Source of the DNA: JBLHUT01 sp047629975
GTDB taxonomy: Bacteria; Pseudomonadota; Alphaproteobacteria; Rhodobacterales; Rhodobacteraceae
Length of the DNA: 19,712 bases
Assembly (NCBI GenBank): GCA_047629975.1
Contig: JBLHUT010000029.1
Location: 1 to 19,712, forward strand
Direction of reading: 5' to 3'
The translations under genes were made by a program, and so were the position numbers. Below, one piece after another: positions 1-8,972 of this stretch. Position 1 is the first letter of the stretch; each line of letters opens with the position of its first letter. The notes under the pieces are model-generated. The model made no database searches and was not told where the DNA came from. It saw only the letters and a list, made by a program, of their open reading frames with translations.

Positions 1-167
1 GGATTTGTGGGCGGATAAAGGCGGAATATGCCCATCCGATGTTAATTGTTGGTACGGGGGGGCTTGCGCCTTTGTTCTCGACGGGCGATGTGCTATTTGA
101 CGTGATCGAAAGCGATCTTACGATGCACGGTTTGACCGTCATCCATGATTTTAACAACAAAAAATAA
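1..167 (+). CDS. coaX: Type III pantothenate kinase, C-terminal end (partial)
   Basis: This is the 3' end of a gene that starts before the window. It is read in the frame whose codons begin at position 3 and ends at TAA 165-167. The visible residues include a glycine-rich VGTGGLAPLF motif followed by DVIESDLTMHGL. This matches the C-terminal nucleotide-fold end of CoaX-type pantothenate kinases, which phosphorylate pantothenate in the first step of coenzyme A synthesis. A coaX gene directly before rnj is a familiar arrangement in Rhodobacteraceae, which supports the call. Only about 54 residues are present, so the assignment rests on this short tail plus context. The ORF overlaps the upstream in-frame ATG at 145 of the next gene, which is one reason for choosing a later start there. 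Confidence 0.72.
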   Translation, partial: ICGRIKAEYAHPMLIVGTGGLAPLFSTGDVLFDVIESDLTMHGLTVIHDFNNKK

Positions 168-183
168 GGACTTTGACACCTGT

Positions 184-1854
184 ATGAGCGGTGATCGTTT
201 GATCTACCTGCCCCTTGGCGGCGCGGGCGAAGTGGGCATGAACGCCTATGTTTACGGCTATGGGCCCGAGGGAAAAGAACGTCTTATCCTTGTGGACATT
301 GGCGTTACCTTTCCAGATATGGATACAACTCCGGGGGTCGATCTGATTTTCCCCGATCTGTCGTGGCTGATCGAGCGAAAGGATCGGCTTGAGGCTATTT
401 TCATTACCCATGGGCACGAAGACCACATCGGTGGTTTGGGGCATTTTTGGGACCAGCTTGGCGTGCCGGTTTATGCACGCAAGTTCACCGGTGCTTTGGC
501 ATCGCGCAAGATGGACGAGCACGGTGCCGACCTGAGTGCGATGCGCATTGTGGGGGCCTATCCGCAGTCCCAGCAGACCGGACCCTTCACTGTGTCTTTT
601 CTTCCGATTTCGCATTCGATCCCGGAGAGCTCCTCTTTGTTGATCGAAACCCCTGCGGGCCGGATCATTCACACAGGTGACTTCAAACTTGATACCGACC
701 CAGTCGTCGGAGAGGCCTTTGACGAGGCTCTTTGGCAAGAAGTGGTCGGTAAGGGCGGGATCAAGGCGCTTGTCTGTGACAGCACCAATATTCAGGTCCC
801 CCATGCTGGGCGCTCCGAAATTTCGGTCGGTCCCGCGATAACCGAGCTTGTTCTGTCCGCCAAGGGTATGGTTGTGGCGACGACCTTTGCCAGCAATGTG
901 GCGCGTGTCAAAACGCTTGCCGATGCTGCGGTCAAGGGTGGCCGGTCGGTCTGTCTGCTGGGTCGCGCGATGAAGCGGATGGTCACTGTTGCGATCGAAA
1001 CGGGCGTTCTCAAGGATTTCCCGCCGACCATCAGTCCGGAGGATGCGCGTCAAATACCGCGTGAGAATCTGATGTTGCTTGTGACTGGAAGTCAGGGTGA
1101 GCGTCGGGCGGCCTCGGCGCAATTGAGTCGTGGAAAGTACCTGGGGCTTGAGATGAAGGAAGGGGACATGTTCCTTTTCTCGTCCAAGACCATTCCGGGC
1201 AACGAGCGCGGCGTCATCGGTATCGTCAATGCGTTCTCTGAAATGGGTGTGGATGTTGTCGATGATACGGCTGGCATTTATCACGTTTCGGGCCACGCGA
1301 ACGGTCCGGATTTGCAGCGGATGCATGATCTGGTCAAGCCTCAGATGATTGTGCCGATGCACGGCGAGCACCGGATGCTCAGGCGTCATGTGCAGATGGC
1401 CGAGGCAAAAGGCATTCCCGCCGAGATCGCGACCAACGGCTCGATGATTGATCTGACCGGAGATGAACCCGAGATTGTCGAATTCATCGAGGCGGGTCGA
1501 ATCTATCTTGATGGAGCAGTCAAGATCGGAGCCATGGACGGTGTGGTGCGTGACCGGATCAGGATGGCGCTTAACGGCCATGTTCTTGTGACTTTGATCA
1601 TCGACGAAGAGGACGAGCCGCTGGGGGAACCTTGGGCAGAGGCCAAAGGACTGCCGGTAACCGGAACCAGCGGTGCGCCACTTGTTGAACTGATCGAGGC
1701 GGATCTGGAGCAATTCCTTGGCAGGGCGAAAGACAAACTGCTGACGGATGATACAAAGCTGGATGAGGCGATCAGGCGTGCTGTGCGCCAGACCTGCGTC
1801 ATGGAAATCGGGCGTAAACCCGAGGTGACTGTCGTGATCAGCCGTCTGGCCTGA
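184..1854 (+). CDS. rnj: Ribonuclease J (metallo-beta-lactamase/beta-CASP nuclease)
   Basis: RNase J is a cytoplasmic 5'-3' exo- and endoribonuclease in rRNA and mRNA processing. The product is 556 aa, the usual size. The metallo-beta-lactamase zinc motif HGHEDH is at residues 76-81. A later histidine motif (HTGDFKLD) and the beta-CASP region with a Ser-Gly-His motif (HVSGHANGPD) follow, then the conserved PMHGEHR stretch and a C-terminal domain. An in-frame ATG at 145 would add 13 residues and overlap coaX. ATG 184 is preferred because the protein then begins MSGDRLIYLPLGGAGEVGMN, as family members do, and an AAGGA lies at 166-170. It follows coaX by 16 bases, probably in one transcript, and is closed by the terminator at 1878-1909. 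Confidence 0.95.
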   Translation: MSGDRLIYLPLGGAGEVGMNAYVYGYGPEGKERLILVDIGVTFPDMDTTPGVDLIFPDLSWLIERKDRLEAIFITHGHEDHIGGLGHFWDQLGVPVYARKFTGALASRKMDEHGADLSAMRIVGAYPQSQQTGPFTVSFLPISHSIPESSSLLIETPAGRIIHTGDFKLDTDPVVGEAFDEALWQEVVGKGGIKALVCDSTNIQVPHAGRSEISVGPAITELVLSAKGMVVATTFASNVARVKTLADAAVKGGRSVCLLGRAMKRMVTVAIETGVLKDFPPTISPEDARQIPRENLMLLVTGSQGERRAASAQLSRGKYLGLEMKEGDMFLFSSKTIPGNERGVIGIVNAFSEMGVDVVDDTAGIYHVSGHANGPDLQRMHDLVKPQMIVPMHGEHRMLRRHVQMAEAKGIPAEIATNGSMIDLTGDEPEIVEFIEAGRIYLDGAVKIGAMDGVVRDRIRMALNGHVLVTLIIDEEDEPLGEPWAEAKGLPVTGTSGAPLVELIEADLEQFLGRAKDKLLTDDTKLDEAIRRAVRQTCVMEIGRKPEVTVVISRLA

Positions 1855-1877
1855 AACACGTAACGTCGCCTTTACTC

Positions 1878-1909
1878 AAAAAGCCCCGCTCGAAAGAGCG
1901 GGGCTTTTT
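1878..1909. terminator. Bidirectional Rho-independent terminator after rnj
   Basis: A perfect 14-bp stem (1878-1891 with 1896-1909) closes on a GAAA tetraloop. The core is GCCCCGCTC/GAGCGGGGC, flanked by five A on the left and five T on the right. It lies 24 bases after the rnj stop. The A tract means it can also work for the convergent helicase gene that ends at 2009 on the - strand. Confidence 0.9.
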
Positions 1910-1961
1910 GATTTGACAGCAGATGATTGAAAGACACAAACAACACAGACTTTTGCGCCTG

Positions 1962-1992
1962 CACCACACGTTCCGGTCTGGAACATGTGGTG
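1962..1992. other. Imperfect stem-loop just past the helicase stop
   Basis: CACCACA (1962-1968) and GTTCC (1970-1974) pair with GGAAC (1980-1984) and TGTGGTG (1986-1992), with one C/A mismatch and a 5-base loop. It lies 17 bases past the end of the helicase gene on the - strand. There is no T tract on either side, so it is not a classic terminator. It may protect the 3' end of the helicase mRNA, which is inference. Confidence 0.5.
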
Positions 1993-2008
1993 ATCTTGGT
2001 CGTGTTGG

Positions 2009-3526
2009 TCAGCCTGTTTTGCGCTCGTTGAACGACAGGTTGATAAAGTCTGGCACATGATCCCCAAGCCCGAGAATCGGCGTGTCATCACGTCGCCCGG
2101 ATTGACCACCAGAAGAACGTTGGGTGCGACGCGGGGTATTGCTGCGTTTGTTCGTGGGCTGTGGCGCGGGCTCTTCGACCTGAGGAGGTGCTGATTCGAT
2201 AATTGCGGGCACGTCCTCAACAACCACGTTTTCAACGATCACGTCGGCTGCAACCTTCGCAGGTTGGTCCTTGCGTGTGCGTGTGCGGCGGCGGGCGGGG
2301 GCCGCTGGCTTGTCGGCATCGGCTTTTTCGGTGGCGTCCGGTGTCTTGGCTTCTTTTTCCACCTTTGGAGCCTTGGCCTCCAACGGGTTGGCGACGCGCG
2401 GGATCGGTTGATTGACCAGCGACTCGATGGCCGCAAGGTATTTTTCGTCCGAGCTTGTTGCGATCATGAATGTCTTTCCGGAGCGCCCGGCGCGGCCTGT
2501 CCGACCAATCCGGTGAACATAATCCTCAGCGTGGCTTGGAACATCGAAGTTCAAAACATGGCTAACGTTCGGGATATCAAGCCCGCGCGCTGCAACGTCG
2601 GAAGCCACCAGAAACCGGATGGATCCATCGCGAAATCCGTCCAATGTCCGCGTCCGTTGGCTTTGCTCAAGATCGCCGTGAATGGGTTCTGCGTTATAGC
2701 CGTGTTTTTTCAACGACTTGGCAACAACATCGACATCAACCTTACGGTTGCAAAAGATGATCGCATTTGAACAGGCGTCGCCCTCTGCTTCAATCAGGGC
2801 GCGCAGCAGGTCGCGTTTTTCGCTGGCCTGCTTGTCGCGGCGCGTTGGGGTTTGCACAATGAGAGCCTGTTCGATCGTCTCGCTTGTGGTTGCGGCACGC
2901 GCAACCTCGACCTTGACAGGGTTGCTCATGAACGTATTCGTGATCCGCTCGATTTCAGGCGCCATTGTGGCCGAGAAAAACAGCGTTTGCCGTGTGAAGG
3001 GCGTGAGCTGGAAAATCCGTTCGATGTCAGGAATAAAGCCCATATCCAGCATGCGGTCTGCTTCGTCGACGACCATGATTTGCACGCCGGTCAGCAAAAG
3101 TTTGCCGCGCTCGAAATGATCCAGCAGGCGCCCGGGCGTGGCAATCAGAACATCCACACCGCGGTCGATCAATTTATCCTGCTCGTTAAAGCTGACGCCA
3201 CCGATCAAAAGGGCTTTGGTAAGCTTTGTATGCTTCGAGTACGTGTCGAAGTTTGCGGCCACCTGTGCGGCAAGTTCCCGTGTGGGCGCAAGCACAAGGC
3301 TGCGCGGCATGCGTGCCCGTGCGCGCCCGCGCTTCAACATCGAAATCATGGGAAGCGTGAAGCTTGCTGTCTTGCCGGTACCGGTCTGGGCGATGCCCAA
3401 TACGTCCTTGCCCAGCAAAGCAGGCGGAATGGCCCCTTCCTGAATCGGGGTCGGCACCGTGTATCCAGTGTCTTCAACAGCTTTCAGGACAAGTGGATCA
3501 AGGTTGAGGTCAGAGAATTTTATCAT
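2009..3526 (-). CDS. DEAD-box ATP-dependent RNA helicase, RhlE-like
   Basis: This enzyme unwinds RNA duplexes with ATP and acts in ribosome assembly and mRNA decay. The 505-aa product has a Q motif (PTPIQ, 25-29), Walker A AQTGTGKT (46-53), PTRELA (81-86), TPGR (130-133), DEAD (154-157) and SAT (185-187). The helicase C domain follows with HRIGRTGRAGR. After about residue 400 comes a charged, low-complexity tail rich in Lys, Arg, Pro and Glu, typical of RNA-binding extensions in RhlE/DeaD-type proteins. The frame stays open upstream to 3607, but the added residues do not resemble the family. ATG at 3526 gives the expected MIKFSDLNLD start. The gene is convergent with rnj and sits 164 bases downstream of prfC. 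Two perfect hairpins lie in its leader. RhlE-like rather than DeaD is my reading of the N-terminal half. Confidence 0.94.
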   Translation of the reverse strand: MIKFSDLNLDPLVLKAVEDTGYTVPTPIQEGAIPPALLGKDVLGIAQTGTGKTASFTLPMISMLKRGRARARMPRSLVLAPTRELAAQVAANFDTYSKHTKLTKALLIGGVSFNEQDKLIDRGVDVLIATPGRLLDHFERGKLLLTGVQIMVVDEADRMLDMGFIPDIERIFQLTPFTRQTLFFSATMAPEIERITNTFMSNPVKVEVARAATTSETIEQALIVQTPTRRDKQASEKRDLLRALIEAEGDACSNAIIFCNRKVDVDVVAKSLKKHGYNAEPIHGDLEQSQRTRTLDGFRDGSIRFLVASDVAARGLDIPNVSHVLNFDVPSHAEDYVHRIGRTGRAGRSGKTFMIATSSDEKYLAAIESLVNQPIPRVANPLEAKAPKVEKEAKTPDATEKADADKPAAPARRRTRTRKDQPAKVAADVIVENVVVEDVPAIIESAPPQVEEPAPQPTNKRSNTPRRTQRSSGGQSGRRDDTPILGLGDHVPDFINLSFNERKTG

Positions 3527-3540
3527 GTACGTCCAGATGT

Positions 3541-3557
3541 TACAGCACCGTGCTGTA
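3541..3557. promoter_or_regulatory. 17-bp palindrome in helicase leader
   Basis: TACAGCAC, one central base, then GTGCTGTA: a perfect 8-bp inverted repeat ending 15 bases before the helicase start codon (- strand). It may be a protein operator, or an RNA hairpin that limits ribosome access. The sequence shows only the symmetry. Confidence 0.45.
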
Positions 3558-3563
3558 GGAAAA

Positions 3564-3585
3564 GGAACGCAGACTGACGCGTTCC
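3564..3585. promoter_or_regulatory. Second hairpin in helicase leader
   Basis: GGAACGC (3564-3570) and GCGTTCC (3579-3585) form a perfect 7-bp stem with an 8-base loop. It lies six bases from the neighbouring palindrome. The two together suggest a structured 5' leader. DEAD-box helicase mRNAs are often controlled through leaders, for example by cold or autoregulation, but nothing here identifies the signal. Confidence 0.4.
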
Positions 3586-3690
3586 ACCAAATTGCCCGCA
3601 TGGGCACCCGCTCTATAGTCCAAAATCAAGCACAGGTCAAATGTTGCGACCGTGAACTGCTCTTGTGTGTCGATAAAGTGGAGGGTCGTC

Positions 3691-5298
<1,608 letters not shown>

Positions 5299-5501
5299 GA
5301 CTGCCCTATAGCCTTGCTGAACTGGCGGAGCAACACGGCGCATGCGATTTGTGCGCGCGGTTTGACAATGCGCGGGCGCCGCGGGCTGTGCCCGCGGCCG
5401 GGCCCAACAGGGGGCGGCGCAGGCTTGCCTGCACCCGGTCCCCTGGCGGGAGCAGTCCCTCTGCTTTTGCCTGCGCGATGCTGTTTTTCTGCCGTGCCGG
5501 T
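5299..5501. other. GC-rich spacer between tetR and prfC with two stem-loops
   Basis: No gene is supported in these 203 bases. A perfect 9-bp stem with a 3-base loop lies at 5378-5398 (GCCGCGGGC/GCCCGCGGC). A smaller stem is at 5419-5432 (GCAGG/CCTGC). Neither is followed by a T run on the - strand, so they are not intrinsic terminators. They could slow polymerase for Rho-dependent ending after tetR, or fold in the prfC leader. Confidence 0.5.
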
Positions 5502-6119
5502 CTATTCATCGGGCGGGATCAACCCGAGGCCCCGCAGATAGATCCCTATCCCCGATTCAAGCAGGTCCTCTGGCGGAAACGGCGTGCGCGCTCCCGGGGC
5601 TCCACGCGCAAAAAGCTCCACAACCCCGTGACTCAAGGCCCAGATATGGGCTGAAAACATCGACGGTGGGGGGCGGCGTCCCTCTGGGATCTGCTTTGAA
5701 AGCTCGGCTGCGGCATTCTCCAGCACGGCACTCGCCCTTTGGGCCACAACCGCCAGTTCGGGCGTCCGGTTTGTGTTCACACCGCTTTCGAACATCGCTT
5801 GATAGTGTCCGGGGTACTTTCTGGCAAACGCAAGATAGGCCCGCCCCGTCGCCTCGAAAGCGGCCAGCGCCGAAGGTCCCCCCTGACTGGCGGCATGTTC
5901 CATCAAATCCGCAAAGATTTCATAGCCCTGCCGGGCGGCCTCTGCGATCAGGTCCTCACGGCCCTCGAAATGGCGGTAGACGGCAGCCGGTGTCACTCCG
6001 GCGGTCTTGGCAGCCTCTGACAGCGTAAACCCTTGCGGTCCTCTGGTCTCGATCAGTACGAGGGCCGCATCGATCAGGGCCTGACGCAGATTGCCGTGAT
6101 GATACCCGCGTTTAGACAT
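5502..6119 (-). CDS. TetR/AcrR-family transcriptional regulator
   Basis: A 205-aa one-component repressor-type regulator. The N-terminal helix-turn-helix is clear (FTLSEAAKTAGVTPAAVYRH, about residues 32-51), preceded by the typical HGNLRQALIDAAL helix. The C-terminal ligand domain contains a WALSHGVVELF stretch, matching the TetR_C_33/WHG type. The longer ORF start at 6140 lies inside ppk2. ATG 6119 is preferred because MSKRGYHHGNLRQAL is the standard start of this subgroup. Its first 8 bases overlap the end of ppk2, so translation is probably coupled. The ligand and targets cannot be read from sequence. Autoregulation of the ppk2-tetR unit is possible but not shown. Confidence 0.9.
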   Translation of the reverse strand: MSKRGYHHGNLRQALIDAALVLIETRGPQGFTLSEAAKTAGVTPAAVYRHFEGREDLIAEAARQGYEIFADLMEHAASQGGPSALAAFEATGRAYLAFARKYPGHYQAMFESGVNTNRTPELAVVAQRASAVLENAAAELSKQIPEGRRPPPSMFSAHIWALSHGVVELFARGAPGARTPFPPEDLLESGIGIYLRGLGLIPPDE

Positions 6120-6981
6120 GCCAAAGCGACGTGCTGCCACAGATCAGCGGGTCCGGCGTGCAGGCCACACGGGGGTCTTTGCCCGCGTAATCGATCTGCG
6201 ACAGCACCTGTTGCAGCGCCGCGATGCGCGCACGTCGTTTGTCATCTGAGCGGATCACGGCCCACGGGGCGGTCTGGGTATCGGTGTGCTCGAAAGTTTC
6301 CGCAATCGCCGCCGTGTAAGCGTCCCAGCGGGTAAGCCCCTCGACGTCGATCCAGCTGAGTTTCCATTGCTTCAAGGGGTCGACCTCGCGCGCTACGAAC
6401 CGGCGCAATTGCTCGGCACGCCCGACGTTAAGCCACAATTTCACCAGCTTTATGTCATCCTCGGCCAGCATCTGTTCGAAATCCGGGCATTGAGTGAAAA
6501 AAAGCGCGCGCTGCGCAGGGGTGCAAAAGCCGAAAACATGCTCGACAACACCACGATTGTACCAGCTGCGATCAAACATCACGATGTCACCGGCCGCCGG
6601 TAGATGCTGTACGTAGCGTTGGAAATACCATTGGGTGGCTTCCTGATCGGTCGGCTTGGAGAGAGCCACAACACGTGCCGAGCGCGGATTTAGGTTCTCG
6701 CGAAACCGCTTGATCGTGCCGCCTTTTCCCGAGGCATCCCGCCCCTCGAAGACAATCGCGACGCGGGTGCCGCTGCGTTTGACCCACGCCTGGAGTTTGC
6801 TCAACTCGATCTGAAGCGCCAACATGGTTGTGTCGTATGCCCGCTTGTCCAGCCGCTTTCTATAGGGAAAGGACGCCGCGATCATGTCGCGCTTGCGTGC
6901 CCCGTCAAGGGCGTCTCTTAACGCCTCGGGGGCGCCAGTTTTATGAAACGTCGAGATTGCGCCGTCAAATGGCAGGGACAT
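6112..6981 (-). CDS. ppk2: Polyphosphate kinase 2 (PPK2 family)
   Basis: PPK2 transfers phosphate between polyphosphate and nucleotides and normally favours making NTP or NDP from polyphosphate. The 289-aa single-domain product has Walker A GRDASGKG at residues 80-87, the following TIKRF, and the Walker B-type segment DIVMFDRSWYNR at 132-143, all diagnostic. Length fits a one-domain class I enzyme. ATG 6981 was chosen over the ORF limit at 7008 because GGAGAAG stands about 9 bases upstream and the protein then begins MSLPFDG. Its end overlaps the start of the tetR-type gene by 8 bases. The hydrolase gene upstream ends 45 bases away. Nucleotide preference (GDP or ADP) cannot be decided here. 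Confidence 0.94.
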   Translation of the reverse strand: MSLPFDGAISTFHKTGAPEALRDALDGARKRDMIAASFPYRKRLDKRAYDTTMLALQIELSKLQAWVKRSGTRVAIVFEGRDASGKGGTIKRFRENLNPRSARVVALSKPTDQEATQWYFQRYVQHLPAAGDIVMFDRSWYNRGVVEHVFGFCTPAQRALFFTQCPDFEQMLAEDDIKLVKLWLNVGRAEQLRRFVAREVDPLKQWKLSWIDVEGLTRWDAYTAAIAETFEHTDTQTAPWAVIRSDDKRRARIAALQQVLSQIDYAGKDPRVACTPDPLICGSTSLWHV

Positions 6982-7026
6982 GTGGCTTCTCCAGCAGGTG
7001 CCGCACAATATGACCCCAACCGGGCT

Positions 7027-7983
7027 TTAGCGCAATCCGGCCTGCGGTGTTACGCGGACAATTGCCTTGGCGATCACGTCAGGGGCCGCATGATGCGGCA
7101 TGTGACCCACACCGTCCAGCACGGTCAAGCGGGCATCCGGGATCACCTCGACCAATGGGGCTGCATGGATCTCGGCGGGAACGGTCTTGTCAGCGCCGCC
7201 ATGGATGATTTCAACAGGGATGCTGATCGTGTGATAGCGGGGTGCCATCGCCGAGATTTCTGCCCTCAGGGTTGTGCGCTCTGTTGCATTGACCCGCAGC
7301 GATGTACGCCGCAGCGAAAGCCCTGCACCGACATGCGCGCCGTACCCCTCGGGTGCTGTCTGAGGGGCGAAAATTCCCCTTAAAGCACTGTCTACGATAC
7401 TATCTGTGGCAAAGGCCGTGATCACGGGCACGATGGTGGCCCCGCCCAGTTTGCTGCCTGTTGCTTTGTAGAATGTACTGATCCCGCCGGGCCACGGCAT
7501 GGCGGCCGCACCGACAAGCACCAGCCCCCCGACCGCATCAGGCTGTGTCACGGCCCACGCAAGTGCTACCGCCCCGCCGTAGCTGTGGCCCAGAACAACG
7601 GGCTTGTCGGCCCCCAGCTGTTCTGCGGCTGCCCTGAGAACGCGCGCCTGCGCAAATATCGAGCCGTCCTGTTCGGGCAATTTCTCGGACCAGCCAAATC
7701 CGGGTCTGTCAAAGGCGATCACGCGGTGCGTGCGCGCCATTCGTTCGACAAACGCAAAGGTAAAGTCGCGGGCATTGCCACTGGCCCCGTGGATCAGCAC
7801 CAGATCGGGACCGCTGCCGCGCACCACTGCATGAAGCGCTCGCCCTTCCACCTCAAGGATCTGTCCTTCGGGGGGAAAAGCGGCCTCGGCTCTGGCTTCC
7901 GCACGTTCGGCACGGGCATCGAACAACACGCCGCAACCCGCCGTCAGGGCCAGAAAAGTGGAGGCGGCAACAATTCTAAACAT
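7027..7983 (-). CDS. Alpha/beta-hydrolase, probable lipoprotein
   Basis: A 318-aa serine hydrolase of the alpha/beta fold. The oxyanion-region HGASGN is at 65-70, the nucleophile elbow GHSYGG at 132-137 (Ser134), and a C-terminal GHMPHH supplies the likely catalytic His. The N terminus is a short signal sequence ending LTAGC, so Cys17 may be lipidated and the enzyme held at a membrane facing the periplasm. The Thr at -3 makes this lipobox less than ideal. The frame is open to 8022, but that start overlaps metA by 17 bases and places charged residues before the signal. ATG 7983 is preferred despite a weak ribosome site. The substrate is unknown. It sits 22 bases after metA and may be cotranscribed with it. 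Confidence 0.85.
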   Translation of the reverse strand: MFRIVAASTFLALTAGCGVLFDARAERAEARAEAAFPPEGQILEVEGRALHAVVRGSGPDLVLIHGASGNARDFTFAFVERMARTHRVIAFDRPGFGWSEKLPEQDGSIFAQARVLRAAAEQLGADKPVVLGHSYGGAVALAWAVTQPDAVGGLVLVGAAAMPWPGGISTFYKATGSKLGGATIVPVITAFATDSIVDSALRGIFAPQTAPEGYGAHVGAGLSLRRTSLRVNATERTTLRAEISAMAPRYHTISIPVEIIHGGADKTVPAEIHAAPLVEVIPDARLTVLDGVGHMPHHAAPDVIAKAIVRVTPQAGLR

Positions 7984-8005
7984 GCAACAAAACTTGTGGC
8001 ATAGG

Positions 8006-8923
8006 TCATTTTCCGATGTCATTCACGTCGAACGGGGTCGACTGGTAGATCTCGTTTATCCAGTTGCCATATAGAAGGTGCGCGTGACTTCTCCAGCGAT
8101 TGAGCGGTTTGCTCGCGGGATTGTCATCGGGATAGTAGTTTTCGGGCACGTTGATCGTGCCTCCGGCCTCGACGTCGCGATCATATTCCTCTTTGAGCGT
8201 GTAGCTGTCGTATTCGAAGTGATTGAAGATGTAGGTCGCCCGATGCGCGGGGTCGGTCACAAGGCAAGGGCCCACTTCGGGGCTGCCCAGCAAAATGGAC
8301 AGCCCCGGAACCTGCTCGATCTCGTCTTGCCGCATTTCTGTCCAACGACTGACCGGGATCACGAAATCATCCGAAAACCCGCGCAACAACGGCTGCGACG
8401 GATCAAGGTTCAGGTGGCGAAAGCATCCGAAGGCCTTGGCTTGCAGCATATGCTTGTGGACCCCGTGAAAGTAATGGATCATTGCCATGCCGCCCCAGCA
8501 TACTCCCATGGTCGAGTGCACATTGGTCTGGGTCCACTCCATCACCTTCTTCAACTCCTCCCAGTAACCAACGGTTTCGAAAGAAAGGTGTTCGATCGGG
8601 GCGCCGGTTATAATCAGGCCGTCAAACTTTTCGTTGCAGACATCGCGAAACGGCCGGTAGAATTCATCCATGTGTTCGGCGGCGGTATTTTTGGTTTCGT
8701 GGTCACTCATCCGAATGAGATGCAGGTCGATCTGCAACGGAGTTGCCCCGATCAGGCGGGCAAATTGCGTTTCCGTCTGGATCTTTTTGGGCATCAGGTT
8801 GAGCAACGCAATCCGCAAGGGGCGGATGTCCTGCACAGCGGCGCGGGATTTATCCATCACCATAACACCTTCCGCATCAAGGATATCGAAAGCGGGCAAA
8901 TTCTGGGGCAGGGTGATGGGCAT
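8006..8923 (-). CDS. metA: Homoserine O-acetyltransferase, MetA family
   Basis: The enzyme acylates homoserine in the first committed step of methionine synthesis. The 305-aa product has the catalytic Cys142 in GVCWGG and the His235/Glu237 pair in NHFEYD, at the same positions as in characterised MetA. Residue 111 is Glu, in GAPIEH. In this family Glu111 goes with acetyl-CoA use and Gly111 with succinyl-CoA, so acetyl transfer is predicted although the protein is often labelled succinyltransferase. A GAGG lies about 7 bases before ATG 8923. The gene follows an ATPase gene by 49 bases. I looked for a SAM-II riboswitch, common before alphaproteobacterial metA, and did not see one in this short gap. 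Confidence 0.95.
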   Translation of the reverse strand: MPITLPQNLPAFDILDAEGVMVMDKSRAAVQDIRPLRIALLNLMPKKIQTETQFARLIGATPLQIDLHLIRMSDHETKNTAAEHMDEFYRPFRDVCNEKFDGLIITGAPIEHLSFETVGYWEELKKVMEWTQTNVHSTMGVCWGGMAMIHYFHGVHKHMLQAKAFGCFRHLNLDPSQPLLRGFSDDFVIPVSRWTEMRQDEIEQVPGLSILLGSPEVGPCLVTDPAHRATYIFNHFEYDSYTLKEEYDRDVEAGGTINVPENYYPDDNPASKPLNRWRSHAHLLYGNWINEIYQSTPFDVNDIGK

Positions 8924-8972
8924 GGGGGCCTCGTTGTTTTGTGGTATCTTCGTGGATCACAAAGACGGGTGT

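Noticed and set aside
145..183. Upstream ATG of rnj at 145
   Set aside because: It would add 13 residues unlike the family and overlap coaX by 23 bases. The start at 184 fits homologues.
151..1713. 520-aa ORF on the - strand opposite rnj
   Set aside because: It lies entirely antisense to a well-conserved RNase J gene, has no recognisable motif and is rich in Arg, His and Asn as expected from a reversed GC-rich gene.
8924..8972. SAM-II riboswitch before metA
   Set aside because: Expected in many alphaproteobacteria, but the 49-base gap is too short together with the ribosome site. The only structure seen (a TTTGTG/CACAAA stem) lacks the conserved SAM-II pseudoknot sequence.
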